Shown one piece after another: positions 36,837-43,927 of a stretch of 61,168 bases of DNA. Under the pieces are notes generated by a model. The model saw only the letters and a list, made by a program, of their open reading frames with translations. It was not told the origin of the DNA and searched no databases. Position 1 is the first letter of the stretch. Every line of letters begins with the position of its first letter. Source of the DNA: Pseudomonadota bacterium (GTDB lineage: Bacteria > Pseudomonadota > Alphaproteobacteria > Sphingomonadales > Sphingomonadaceae); assembly GCA_023422695.1 (NCBI GenBank), contig JAFAGN010000064.1, positions 1-61,168 on the forward strand. The letters run 5' to 3'. The translations under genes were made by a program, and so were the position numbers.

Positions 36837-37463
36837 CTAGGCGCCGCGAGGCTTGAACCAAGGTTCCGCCGTCCGATCGACCACCAACCGATCAGCGGGA
36901 TATTGCGTCACCAGCCTCATGGCTTCGTCGGCGTCTGCGCGCAGCCAAGTCTCGTGCGCGTCCGGGTGCAGGATCACCGGCATACGATCGTGAATGTCGA
37001 ATAGCTCCTCGGTCGCATCGACCATAACGCCGGTATAGGCGTTGCCCCATTCGTCGGTCGGTCGCCATAGGCCCGCCCATGCCGCGGTCGGCTGGTCCGC
37101 GACGCTAATCCATGTGCGCGTCATCTTGCCCTTCGGTCCCTCGGCCTCGGCAAAAGCGGTGAAAGGGATCAGGCAGCGCTGCGCCGGGGTGGCGAACCAG
37201 TGTTTCCAGAAGCCGGTGAGCAGTTTGTCGTCGCGGGCGTTGTTCACCGGCTTGGGTTTGCTGGTCGGCTTCATGCCCTTCAATCTGACGGGAAAGCCCC
37301 ATGTCATCTGCTCAATCAGCCGACCGCCATCATGCTCGCGAACGATCAGGCCGGGATAGCCGGGGTAAACGTCGGCTGGCGCGTTGAAGCCGTGCGGCGC
37401 CTGCGCTTTGAACAGGTCGGCCATTTCGGCGACCGTGCTTTTGTTCGTGTAGAGGTTGCACAT
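36837..37463 (-). CDS. SRAP/YedK-type abasic-site DNA-protein crosslink protein
   Basis: 208 residues. Catalytic Cys2 exposed after Met1 removal, NNAR motif (N75, R77), the acidic active-site position near E106 and HDRMPVIL (H158), in the same places as in E. coli YedK (C2, N75, E105, H160). The family forms a thiazolidine link with abasic sites in single-stranded DNA. SRAP genes are often carried by phages and mobile elements. A terminator and a tiny ORF lie just upstream. Confidence 0.93.
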   Translation of the reverse strand: MCNLYTNKSTVAEMADLFKAQAPHGFNAPADVYPGYPGLIVREHDGGRLIEQMTWGFPVRLKGMKPTSKPKPVNNARDDKLLTGFWKHWFATPAQRCLIPFTAFAEAEGPKGKMTRTWISVADQPTAAWAGLWRPTDEWGNAYTGVMVDATEELFDIHDRMPVILHPDAHETWLRADADEAMRLVTQYPADRLVVDRTAEPWFKPRGA

Positions 37464-37524
37464 CGCGGTAGGATGACATCGCGAGCTGGTGAGTCAACTT
37501 GTGCGCCGCCGCGTTTCTTTGGCC

Positions 37525-37552
37525 ACAAAAAAGGCCCCGTGCAGGGGCCTAA
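37525..37552 (-). terminator. Rho-independent terminator on the minus strand
   Basis: AGGCCCC (37532-37538) and GGGGCCT (37544-37550) form a stem; read on the minus strand it is followed by a run of six U. It lies 62 bp upstream of the SRAP start codon and directly downstream of a 10-codon ORF. Confidence 0.88.
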
Positions 37553-37574
37553 TTCGTTGTATGGAGTGCGGTTT

Positions 37575-37607
37575 TTAGCCGCCGATGTCCTGTTCTAGTG
37601 CCATCAT
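37575..37607 (-). CDS. 10-codon ORF with strong Shine-Dalgarno (leader peptide or micropeptide)
   Basis: Encodes MMALEQDIGG, or MALEQDIGG from the second ATG at 37604, which is the better spaced. The Shine-Dalgarno is GAAGGAGA at 37611-37618. A TTGACA promoter lies upstream and an intrinsic terminator 23 bp downstream, so the whole unit is about 100 nt. Too short for homology; translation is inferred only from the signals. Confidence 0.5.
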   Translation of the reverse strand: MMALEQDIGG

Positions 37608-37628
37608 TCATCTCCTTCTCGTAGCCAC

Positions 37629-37656
37629 AAAGTAGTTTATATCACTCCTATGTCAA
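37629..37656 (-). promoter_or_regulatory. Sigma70-type promoter for the micro-ORF
   Basis: Consensus -35 TTGACA (forward 37651-37656) and -10-like TACTTT (forward 37629-37634) with a 16-bp spacer. The predicted start of transcription is near 37622, only a few bases before the Shine-Dalgarno. The -35 box is seven bases from the start codon of the divergent DUF4760-like gene. Confidence 0.55.
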
Positions 37657-37662
37657 CGGGGG

Positions 37663-38448
37663 ATGAACGAGATTCGTATGGGCGCAGGCTACAGAACATG
37701 GGACGAGCGCCGCAAAATTATAAGGGCGATCATAGCGGAAAAATGCCCCCAGACAGTTGATTCATTCAATTTATCTGAGAGTGAAGAGGTGTATTTCCGC
37801 GCCCGCACTGAGCGGGCGATAGACAAGCTTGCACGCGACACTTCTAAGTTCCGCTCCTATTATGCGCTGCCCACTGCAAAGCCATTTGGCTACGTCGTTG
37901 GAACGGTTGCGCTCATCGTTGTCGGCGCTGGTTTAGCCGCTGTATATCTGTGGCTTCGTTCGGAAGATGCAACCAAGGCTTACCCTCTCTTCGCCGCCCT
38001 CGGCGCTTCGATTGTTGCTGCAATTGGCTGGGCTGTTGCTGGTGGCATCAGCCACCGCAACACGGTTCGCCAAAATACCAACACGATGCTGTTCGCGCGG
38101 TTTTCTCACGCGCCATTTGGCGACGCCCTTAATCGGTTTCACGGCGGATTTGGCCATGGCGCGCTGCCGCAAATTACGAAAGCAAAAATGGATCAGCTTA
38201 GAGCCTCTGAGATAGAGGACGAACGCAAGTTAGCAGCGTCCGTTTCATACATTCTGAACTACTACGAGCTGCTTTCCTCTGGTGTCCTGCGGGGAGATTT
38301 GGATCAGAATATCGTCCGCGACAACGTGCGCGGCCTTATCATATACTATTTCGACAAATGCGCCCCGCACATTCGAACGCTAAACATGGCAAACGCGCGA
38401 ACCTACGAAAACCTCATAAAAATGCGGACCCATTATCGAGAGCCGTAA
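37663..38448 (+). CDS. DUF4760-like membrane protein
   Basis: 261 residues: soluble N-terminal helical part, two membrane helices (about 80-100 and 108-128, VVGTVALIVVGAGLAAVYLWL and LFAALGASIVAAIGWAVAGG), then a C-terminal domain with the family segment ILNYYELLSSGVLRGDLDQN, VRDNVRGLIIYYFDKCAPHI. Local base composition is richer in A+T than the neighbours, so it is probably a recently acquired cargo gene. Family function unknown. Confidence 0.78.
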   Translation: MNEIRMGAGYRTWDERRKIIRAIIAEKCPQTVDSFNLSESEEVYFRARTERAIDKLARDTSKFRSYYALPTAKPFGYVVGTVALIVVGAGLAAVYLWLRSEDATKAYPLFAALGASIVAAIGWAVAGGISHRNTVRQNTNTMLFARFSHAPFGDALNRFHGGFGHGALPQITKAKMDQLRASEIEDERKLAASVSYILNYYELLSSGVLRGDLDQNIVRDNVRGLIIYYFDKCAPHIRTLNMANARTYENLIKMRTHYREP

Positions 38449-38450
38449 GT

Positions 38451-38762
38451 CTATCGCCGCCGTCGTAGCTGCCGCTTCCATTCCGAAATATCCGGCATCG
38501 GCAACTGCCGCGTATGATCCTCTCGGCATAACTCAAGCGTCGCCAGCGACCGCTGCCGCTTAGCAAAATAGCATTGTAGGCATCGCATTCGCTTGCGGAC
38601 CTCGGGAAGCCGATCATTCCAGCCCCGGCGCTCGAAAAGATACCACAGTGCGTGCGGGTCGAAGATGCCCACGTTCCCGCACCGACATGTGACCTTGATC
38701 GTCTCATGCCTGACCGCCGCGTCGAACAGGTCGCGGATCGGGTTTACCAGCTCTCTTGCCAT
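38451..38762 (-). CDS. Hypothetical protein with a cysteine-pair motif
   Basis: 103 residues from the ATG at 38762. Contains CRCGNVGIFD and RCLQCYFAKRQ; the paired cysteines could bind zinc, as in small phage DNA-binding or transcription-modulating proteins. The C-terminus is very basic (SEWKRQLRRRR). It converges with the DUF4760-like gene almost end to end. Confidence 0.6.
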   Translation of the reverse strand: MARELVNPIRDLFDAAVRHETIKVTCRCGNVGIFDPHALWYLFERRGWNDRLPEVRKRMRCLQCYFAKRQRSLATLELCREDHTRQLPMPDISEWKRQLRRRR

Positions 38763-38819
38763 CGCCGCCAAACGAGAACAAAATTGGAACATTGATGCAA
38801 GCGATTCGGAAGGCGCAAG

Positions 38820-39008
38820 ATGACGACGGTGGATTTGCGAGGGCATAACGGCCATTCGGATTTGAACAGGGTAGCCGAATATCTCGACCGGCGCGCCGAT
38901 CGCTTCCTTGCCTATGCAGCTAAGACCGGCAATCCTGACGCTCGGACGCGGGCCAGCGCGTTGCAGGTCGAGGCCGGGAATATCCGCGCCGGTCTGATCG
39001 AGGATTGA
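38820..39008 (+). CDS. Small helical hypothetical protein
   Basis: 62 residues, helical throughout (DLNRVAEYLDRRADRFLAYA). First of an overlapping or closely spaced run of small genes ending at 40768. No domain recognised. Confidence 0.58.
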   Translation: MTTVDLRGHNGHSDLNRVAEYLDRRADRFLAYAAKTGNPDARTRASALQVEAGNIRAGLIED

Positions 39009-39012
39009 GCCA

Positions 39013-39336
39013 ATGAACGACAACGGCACTCTCGCAATATACGGTCAGGATGCGCTGACACCCGCGGTGCGACAGGCTGCGCTGGTTGCGGCGCAGTCGG
39101 TTCTTTCACGCGACGGCATTTCAGCGCGCGAAGCGGTCGAGGCCTATGCCGTCGATTTGCTGCTCGCCGAGGGCTTGGACATCGCCGAGCGCACAGACGC
39201 GCACTACCGGGAGCATGGCAGCAGCTTGCGCGCCGCTGAGGCATGCAGCGCCGCGCAGGAAGCTGCCGAGGCCGAGATCGTGCGCCTCGATCCCGCATAC
39301 GAGGGTTTCCGCGTCCTTTTCTCGTTAGCGACCTGA
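39013..39336 (+). CDS. Hypothetical helical protein
   Basis: 107 residues, Ala-rich helices (AALVAAQSVLSRDGISAREA, AAEACSAAQEAAEAEIVRLD). Starts four bases after the previous stop with GAG upstream. Unknown function. Confidence 0.6.
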   Translation: MNDNGTLAIYGQDALTPAVRQAALVAAQSVLSRDGISAREAVEAYAVDLLLAEGLDIAERTDAHYREHGSSLRAAEACSAAQEAAEAEIVRLDPAYEGFRVLFSLAT

Positions 39337-39337
39337 C

Positions 39338-39604
39338 ATGCGCCGGATCGATCGCCAGGACCTCAAGGACAGCTTCTACATCAAGATCAAAACCATGCGG
39401 CAAGGTCGTCATGGTCGCGGGCGTCACCCGATCCCGGAATTGAAGGACGACCTTGCGGCGGGCCAGCTTGCCGCCACGCTGGTGGATATAGTGGACAGCA
39501 ATACGCGCATGGTCATCAGCACCGACGAAAAGCCCAACACCTATGGCGTTTGCGGGCGCTGGGGCGTCGATGAGCCTTGGCCGGAAGGATGTGAGCCGAA
39601 ATGA
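39338..39604 (+). CDS. Hypothetical protein
   Basis: 88 residues, basic N-terminus (RRIDRQDLKDSFYIKIKTMR) and beta-rich C-terminus (LAATLVDIVDSNTRMVISTD). The stop overlaps the SNase-like gene start by four bases. Unknown function. Confidence 0.58.
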   Translation: MRRIDRQDLKDSFYIKIKTMRQGRHGRGRHPIPELKDDLAAGQLAATLVDIVDSNTRMVISTDEKPNTYGVCGRWGVDEPWPEGCEPK

Positions 39605-40032
39605 TCGCGGCGCTGATCCTTGCCGCGTCTGTCGTCCCTGCCGGTCAGTCGTTCGATTGCACGCCCACTGCGGTGTGGGACGGCGACGGGCCAATCTGGT
39701 GCGCTGAGGGTCCGCATATCCGTCTGTCGGGCATCGCAGCGCGCGAAATGGACGGGACGTGCAGCCCCGGACATCCTTGCCCCGCTGCTGACCCCATCGC
39801 AGCGCGCGACCATCTGGTGACATTGCTGGGCAAGCGCAGCGGCGTGCGACCGACCGGGCATATTTCGGTGACCGGCCCGACGATGCGCTGCCGATCAGCG
39901 GGCGGCGCGGGCGGCAAGCGCACGGCAGCCTTCTGCACCTCGCCGCGGTCGGGGGACATATCCTGCGCGATGGTCCGCGATGGATATGCGGCCCGGTGGG
40001 ACCGCTATTGGCAGGGACACCGCTGCCCGTGA
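39601..40032 (+). CDS. Secreted SNase-like (thermonuclease family) protein
   Basis: 143 residues: signal peptide (MIAALILAASVVPAGQ), then an SNase-like OB-fold core (AVWDGDGPIWC, HIRLSGIAAREMD) with six or more cysteines likely in disulfides. The catalytic Arg/Glu pattern (RLSGIAARE) is close to staphylococcal nuclease but the canonical DGDT is DGDG, so activity is uncertain. This class recurs in sphingomonad prophage-like regions. Overlaps the genes on both sides. Confidence 0.75.
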   Translation: MIAALILAASVVPAGQSFDCTPTAVWDGDGPIWCAEGPHIRLSGIAAREMDGTCSPGHPCPAADPIAARDHLVTLLGKRSGVRPTGHISVTGPTMRCRSAGGAGGKRTAAFCTSPRSGDISCAMVRDGYAARWDRYWQGHRCP

Positions 40033-40151
40033 AGATGGACCCGAAATGGCGCGACAAGGCGCTCGCCATTGAATTTTGGATTGCGACGGTTCTTGTCGCG
40101 GGCGCGTTCTTGGCTGGGCTTTATGCCGCGGTGAAGCAAATTTTAGAGTGA
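40029..40151 (+). CDS. Tiny single-pass membrane protein
   Basis: 40 residues from a GTG overlapping the SNase-like stop, or 38 from an ATG at 40035. One hydrophobic helix (FWIATVLVAGAFLAGLYAAV) with a basic N-terminus. A holin-like role is possible but unproven. Confidence 0.6.
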   Translation: MKMDPKWRDKALAIEFWIATVLVAGAFLAGLYAAVKQILE

Positions 40152-40271
40152 TTGGCCCCGCCGCCTGGGTCGCTCAACGGCGGGGTTGCCGCGCATCTGA
40201 CGGAGATTCGTGAAATAATGGTGACGATGGCCAGTTGGCAGCGAACCTAAACCCGTGCGACATCTGCTCGG

Positions 40272-40448
40272 ATGACCGATCGTGCACGATTCCGACAGGC
40301 TGATGTTACTCGCGCCCTGAAAGGCGCCTTTGCCGCGGGGTTCTCCGAACCTCGCCTGATAATTCATCCTGACGGGACCATCGAACTGATAACGGGGGCG
40401 AAGGGTCCCGACGCTGAAACCGATGATGAATGGGCGGACCTACGATAA
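40272..40448 (+). CDS. Small phage-type hypothetical protein
   Basis: 58 residues: RARFRQADVTRALKGAFAAG, then a short beta-hairpin (LIIHPDGTIELITG) and an acidic tail. In many alphaproteobacterial prophages this type of protein sits just before an excisionase and integrase. Here its stop overlaps the AlpA-like start (TAATG). Confidence 0.72.
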   Translation: MTDRARFRQADVTRALKGAFAAGFSEPRLIIHPDGTIELITGAKGPDAETDDEWADLR

Positions 40449-40768
40449 TGCGCGACGGCAGCAAGCTTCCATATTGGCCAGCCATGATGCTCCGAAAAAC
40501 AGCAGCGGCCTATCTCGACATGCCAGAAACCGCATTTGAGCGCGAGGTGATGTCAGGGCGCCTCCCGATGCCGGTTCTGCTTGGTGGCAAAGAGCGATGG
40601 AGCCGCGACCAGATCGACGTGTATCTATCGAACCTGACGGACGGCGGCGATTGGCGGGCAACGAGCAAGCTCTACGCTGGCCCCGGTGGCCCCAATGACT
40701 GGCGAAGCAAAAGCCCTGTGTATAATCCCGACCTTGAGCCCCCTAAGCAGGGACGACACAAAAAATAA
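40448..40768 (+). CDS. AlpA/excisionase-like DNA-binding protein
   Basis: 106 residues from the ATG overlapping the previous stop. A winged-helix module (AAAYLDMPETAFEREVMSGR, ERWSRDQIDVYLSNL) like the AlpA family, then a basic Pro/Gly tail. The longer open frame from 40430 is not needed. In related elements an integrase follows; here a terminator and a convergent operon follow instead. Confidence 0.72.
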   Translation: MRDGSKLPYWPAMMLRKTAAAYLDMPETAFEREVMSGRLPMPVLLGGKERWSRDQIDVYLSNLTDGGDWRATSKLYAGPGGPNDWRSKSPVYNPDLEPPKQGRHKK

Positions 40769-40793
40769 GGCGGCGAGCCGAAACCCGCCGCCT
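40768..40793. terminator. Terminator between two convergent runs
   Basis: AGGCGGCG (40768-40775) and CGCCGCCT (40786-40793) form a perfect stem. Read on the minus strand it is followed by TTATTTTTTG, a good U-tract, so it mainly ends the minus-strand cassette that stops at 40823; on the plus strand the tract is poor. Confidence 0.8.
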
Positions 40794-40822
40794 GTTAGCA
40801 AATGTTAGTATTGCGCTGCATT

Positions 40823-41197
40823 TCAGCTCACACGCCACCGCGTAGGCTCGACCCCCCGTGGCGCTGGCATGATGACAAAGGACTGATCCTCGCCGTCCAG
40901 CGTGGGCGCCAGCCTAGTGCGATTGCTCGCTTCGCCCGCGTCAGCAATCGGACAGCCTGCGCCCATGTCGATGCCGTGGCAACGCCCCGGGTCGCAATCG
41001 TCCTCACTGCCGGTGTAATCGCCCTCGTCGCCGTTCGGTTCAACATCGGTGTCGCCGTCCATGTCGTCCAGCCGATCGATGATTGATTGCGCCAGCCGTT
41101 CCAGCACCGGACGCGGCAGGCTGGGTATCAGCGCCAGGGCGATGTCGGCGGGGAGCCGCGAAGCCCCCCGCCCGATCCTGATCGACAGCGCGTTCAT
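40823..41197 (-). CDS. Acidic hypothetical protein
   Basis: 124 residues from the ATG at 41197. N-terminal helical part (LPADIALALIPSLPRPVLER, QSIIDRLDDMDGD) followed by an Asp/Glu-rich stretch. Similar proteins recur in sphingomonad phage islands. Last gene of the minus-strand cassette. Confidence 0.62.
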   Translation of the reverse strand: MNALSIRIGRGASRLPADIALALIPSLPRPVLERLAQSIIDRLDDMDGDTDVEPNGDEGDYTGSEDDCDPGRCHGIDMGAGCPIADAGEASNRTRLAPTLDGEDQSFVIMPAPRGVEPTRWRVS

Positions 41198-41313
41198 GGC
41201 AGCACCTGAAACGCAAGGTCCACAATCTGCATCGCGAACCACGACACTGCGAGGCAAACTGCCCAGCCCTTTGCTGTCATCACCGGGCTATCGGCTCCCC
41301 GGCGCGCGCTCAT
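41194..41313 (-). CDS. Tiny single-pass membrane protein
   Basis: 39 residues (MSARRGADSPVMTAKGWAVC, then an amphipathic helix LAVSWFAMQIVDLAFQVL). Overlaps both neighbours by four bases (ATGA), so it is translated as part of the cassette. Unknown function. Confidence 0.58.
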   Translation of the reverse strand: MSARRGADSPVMTAKGWAVCLAVSWFAMQIVDLAFQVLP

Positions 41314-41834
41314 GCCGCCTGCTCCGCCAGCAAGGCATCCCATGCCGGTTTGCGCTCGCGGTAGGTGGTCAGAGCGCAACCCGCCCCACCGATGCCTTGC
41401 GCGACCTTGCGCATCATCTTTCTGCGCTCTGCGCGTTCGACCTTGCCCGAAACAGGAAGCCGCACAAACTCGTCGAACAGGCGGACCATTTCAACTGCGG
41501 CAAGTTCATGCTCGCCCGCGAGACGAATGGCGTCGGCGTCATCTATGCCGAATTTCATTCGCTCGTTCAGGGCACGATAGGCGCGAGCGCAGCTATCATG
41601 ATAGGCGGCGAGCAACCGAACGCGCAGGTCAAAGTGACGATCCCGCGCTGCTTGGCGGAAATCGCGCCGCGCTTTGGCGGTCTTCTCGGCTTCGCGCTCG
41701 GTCGGGGACCGAAAATCGAAGGTGATGCCCTGCTGCTCGCGAAGGGCCGCCCCCGCGGCGCGACTCCCCTTGTTGTGCGGCTGCTGGACCATGCGGCGGG
41801 CTGCCGTGGGCAGCTTGACGACTGCGGCGCTCAT
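41310..41834 (-). CDS. Hypothetical helical protein
   Basis: 174 residues from the ATG at 41834, basic and helical (ERMKFGIDDADAIRLAGEHE, RLPVSGKVERAERRKMMRK). No domain recognised. ATGA overlaps on both sides. Confidence 0.62.
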   Translation of the reverse strand: MSAAVVKLPTAARRMVQQPHNKGSRAAGAALREQQGITFDFRSPTEREAEKTAKARRDFRQAARDRHFDLRVRLLAAYHDSCARAYRALNERMKFGIDDADAIRLAGEHELAAVEMVRLFDEFVRLPVSGKVERAERRKMMRKVAQGIGGAGCALTTYRERKPAWDALLAEQAA

Positions 41835-42151
41835 GACACGCGCCCTTCGCGCAGCGTAGGCAGCAAGCCCCGCGCATCGATCGCCAGCAGCGCCATAGCT
41901 TCCTCGGCGCACCACCAGCCGTCAGCGACGTTGTTCTGCTCCATCACCTCGATCTTGAGGCGCACGTCTGCGACGCATTCGGCGGGCATCAACAGGATCG
42001 CGTCGAGCGCGGTCGTGAAGGCGTCATTCTTCGCCTCGCCGTCCTCACTGTCCAGCGCGTTCGTCATTGCCAGTTCGGCACGGGCAACGGCATAGTTATG
42101 GGCAAGCGTCGGCCATACGCCGCGCAGCTTCATGGGAAGGTCGCGCTTCAT
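41831..42151 (-). CDS. Hypothetical protein
   Basis: 106 residues, helical (NYAVARAELAMTNALDSEDG, VADVRLKIEVMEQNNVADGW). No domain recognised. Overlaps both neighbours. Confidence 0.6.
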   Translation of the reverse strand: MKRDLPMKLRGVWPTLAHNYAVARAELAMTNALDSEDGEAKNDAFTTALDAILLMPAECVADVRLKIEVMEQNNVADGWWCAEEAMALLAIDARGLLPTLREGRVS

Positions 42152-42552
42152 GCCGCACCCCCTTGCGCGCGAAGCGAGCGAAGGGCTGCGATGACCAAGC
42201 GGTCTTTCCAGTCGCGGCGGTCGGCCTGTTCGGTGAAGTACGCGAGGTCAGCGCGGTAACAGGGTGGTTCGTCCTCGGCGCTGTCGAACAAATAGGTCGA
42301 GGCGGTCCAAAGCTGCAATTCAGCCCCGCGCGCCGTGCTGGCAACACTGGTGCAGATTTCGGCCTCTGCCACGTCGATGATTGCCCACAAGGCATTCTGC
42401 TCGTCGGTGCCGGTGCCGGTCGTTGCCGGATCAGGTGCGCCGCGAAGTTCCGCAAAGGCTGCGGCCCTGCGATCCCATGCGGCGATGATTGCCGCGTCGT
42501 TCGTGCTTAATGTCGTGGCGCTTTCGGGCGCACTGGTGCTATTGATAGCCAT
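42148..42552 (-). CDS. Hypothetical protein, first gene of the cassette
   Basis: 134 residues from the ATG at 42552 (MAINSTSAPESATTLSTNDA), which follows GAGGGAAA. The body is helical (AAIIAAWDRRAAAFAELRGA, NALWAIIDVAEAEICTSVAS). It opens the five-gene minus-strand run and faces the XRE gene across the operator region. No family recognised. Confidence 0.62.
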   Translation of the reverse strand: MAINSTSAPESATTLSTNDAAIIAAWDRRAAAFAELRGAPDPATTGTGTDEQNALWAIIDVAEAEICTSVASTARGAELQLWTASTYLFDSAEDEPPCYRADLAYFTEQADRRDWKDRLVIAALRSLRAQGGAA

Positions 42553-42640
42553 AGTCGTTTCCCTCGTAATCAGGGTTTCGATCAGGGCCGGGGCGAAGGG
42601 TGCAACCAACGCTCTGGCCCGCCTTGGGACGTTCCCTAGG

Positions 42641-42703
42641 TGAAACGATAAGTACCAGCGTTAACGGGCTTGCGCAAGCCCCTAAATGAAACTATCAGTT
42701 TCA
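42641..42703. promoter_or_regulatory. Operator region between the XRE gene and the divergent cassette
   Basis: A perfect palindrome with TGAAACT (42687-42693) and AGTTTCA (42697-42703) around ATC ends two bases before the XRE start codon. A degenerate copy, TGAAACGATAAGTACC, begins at 42641. A second, unrelated 16-bp perfect palindrome with arms GGGCTTGC and GCAAGCCC spans 42666-42681 between them. This is the expected layout for an autoregulated phage-type switch. Confidence 0.7.
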
Positions 42704-42705
42704 CT

Positions 42706-42924
42706 ATGACGCCAACCCAATCCCGCATGGCGCGCGCTGCGCTACAATGGTCCCTTCACGATTTGGCCGCTGCCGCCTCGATTAGCCGGATGTCTTGCGC
42801 TCGGTTCGAGCTTGGCGAAACTGTCGCCGTCGATACTGTCGATGCAATCCGCAAGGCGCTCGCTGACGCTGGCGCTGACTTTACGCGACGCGCTGGTCGC
42901 GTCGGGGTGACGGTGCCAGAGTAG
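42706..42924 (+). CDS. XRE-family repressor-like protein
   Basis: 72 residues, mostly one helix-turn-helix domain: RAALQWSLHDLAAAASISRM then CARFELGETVAVDTVDAIRK. It probably binds the palindrome next to its own start. No Shine-Dalgarno can fit between the palindrome and the ATG, so the mRNA may be leaderless or the start may be a TTG at 42670. Confidence 0.75.
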   Translation: MTPTQSRMARAALQWSLHDLAAAASISRMSCARFELGETVAVDTVDAIRKALADAGADFTRRAGRVGVTVPE

Positions 42925-42934
42925 GGGGCAGTCC

Positions 42935-43117
42935 ATGGTAATGGAGGTAGGGCCGTATCAGGAATGGATGCAGGCATTTGACCGTCACGAACATGCGAAG
43001 CGGCGATGGGAAGCGGCAAACGCACTCGGCGATCAGGGTTTGATCAATTACACTCGCAGTGATTTGGATCAGGCCGCTCAGGTTCTCCGCGCTGCAATTC
43101 GTGCCCTCAAATCTTAG
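42935..43117 (+). CDS. Small hypothetical protein
   Basis: 60 residues, helical (WMQAFDRHEHAKRRWEAANA, DLDQAAQVLRAAIRALKS). Follows the XRE gene by ten bases and is probably cotranscribed. Unknown function. Confidence 0.55.
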   Translation: MVMEVGPYQEWMQAFDRHEHAKRRWEAANALGDQGLINYTRSDLDQAAQVLRAAIRALKS

Positions 43118-43203
43118 GCGTCCAGTTCAATATCTCAAGCCAGGGCGATCCTTGACGCGCCTGTTGGTATCAGCGACATATCCCGGCCTAGGAGGGCGTG
43201 GGG

Positions 43204-43590
43204 ATGTGGGAAGCGTTGGGGAGTGAGACGCTACAGGCGGGCCGCGATCTGGCCGTGGCTGGCCTCGTCTATCTCGCGTACAAAACCGCAAAGGCTGCGG
43301 GGAACAATCAAGGCCGTCGCGCCGCGCTGGGCAAAGGCTTAGCTTACTGCCTTGGTATTGCATTGCTCGCGGCTGTGATGGTCGGGCAGCCGTCCTGCGA
43401 GGAAGGCGACGCCCTGTTCGGCGGATGTTCGCGACACGCCGATAATGGCTTTGCGCCTAGCGGCGACCAGCGCGCCGCAACCTTTCTATACTGGCTGCTG
43501 ATCTTCGGCGTTCCGGTGACGATGGGAGCAATGGCGGCGCTTCCCCATGCCTCTAATCCATGGGCCAAGCCCGACCGGACGCGCATGTAG
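43204..43590 (+). CDS. Small membrane protein
   Basis: About 128 residues with three hydrophobic segments (LAVAGLVYLAYKTAKA, LAYCLGIALLAAVMVG and FLYWLLIFGVPVTMGAMAAL) and two cysteines in the middle loop. ATG at 43204 follows GGGG; a GTG at 43198 is an alternative. Unknown function. Confidence 0.6.
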   Translation: MWEALGSETLQAGRDLAVAGLVYLAYKTAKAAGNNQGRRAALGKGLAYCLGIALLAAVMVGQPSCEEGDALFGGCSRHADNGFAPSGDQRAATFLYWLLIFGVPVTMGAMAALPHASNPWAKPDRTRM

Positions 43591-43777
43591 GCGATTACCG
43601 CCCCACCGCTCGCTTCCGCGCGCGTTTGAAAAACAATCGAAATAAATCATGTCGATTTAGTGCGCGAAACGCGCAGTAATCCGTCACTTTTCGCTCCCTC
43701 TGTCATGTCGGTTGCATTACATTGCGGACTATCGAAGCTCGATTGAGCTTTAGATTGTTCGCGATGGGAGTGACGAC

Positions 43778-43927
43778 ATGCGACAGGAAGTTCATAGCCA
43801 GTTGGCACAGTTCCGGGTCAACCCAACTTTGCTGTCGGCAGCCAAGCAACAGGCCCGCCGTTCGGGCATGACGCTGAGCGAATATCTGCGCGCCGCCGTG
43901 CGTAGCCAGCTACGAGAAGCGGCGTGA
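43778..43927 (+). CDS. Ribbon-helix-helix-like small protein
   Basis: 49 residues: a beta strand (SQLAQFRVNPTLLSAAKQQA) and two helices (SGMTLSEYLRAAVRSQLREA) as in ribbon-helix-helix or antitoxin-like DNA-binding proteins. GGGAG precedes the ATG. The stop overlaps the next gene as GTGA. The stretch 43591-43777 upstream is noncoding. Confidence 0.68.
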   Translation: MRQEVHSQLAQFRVNPTLLSAAKQQARRSGMTLSEYLRAAVRSQLREAA

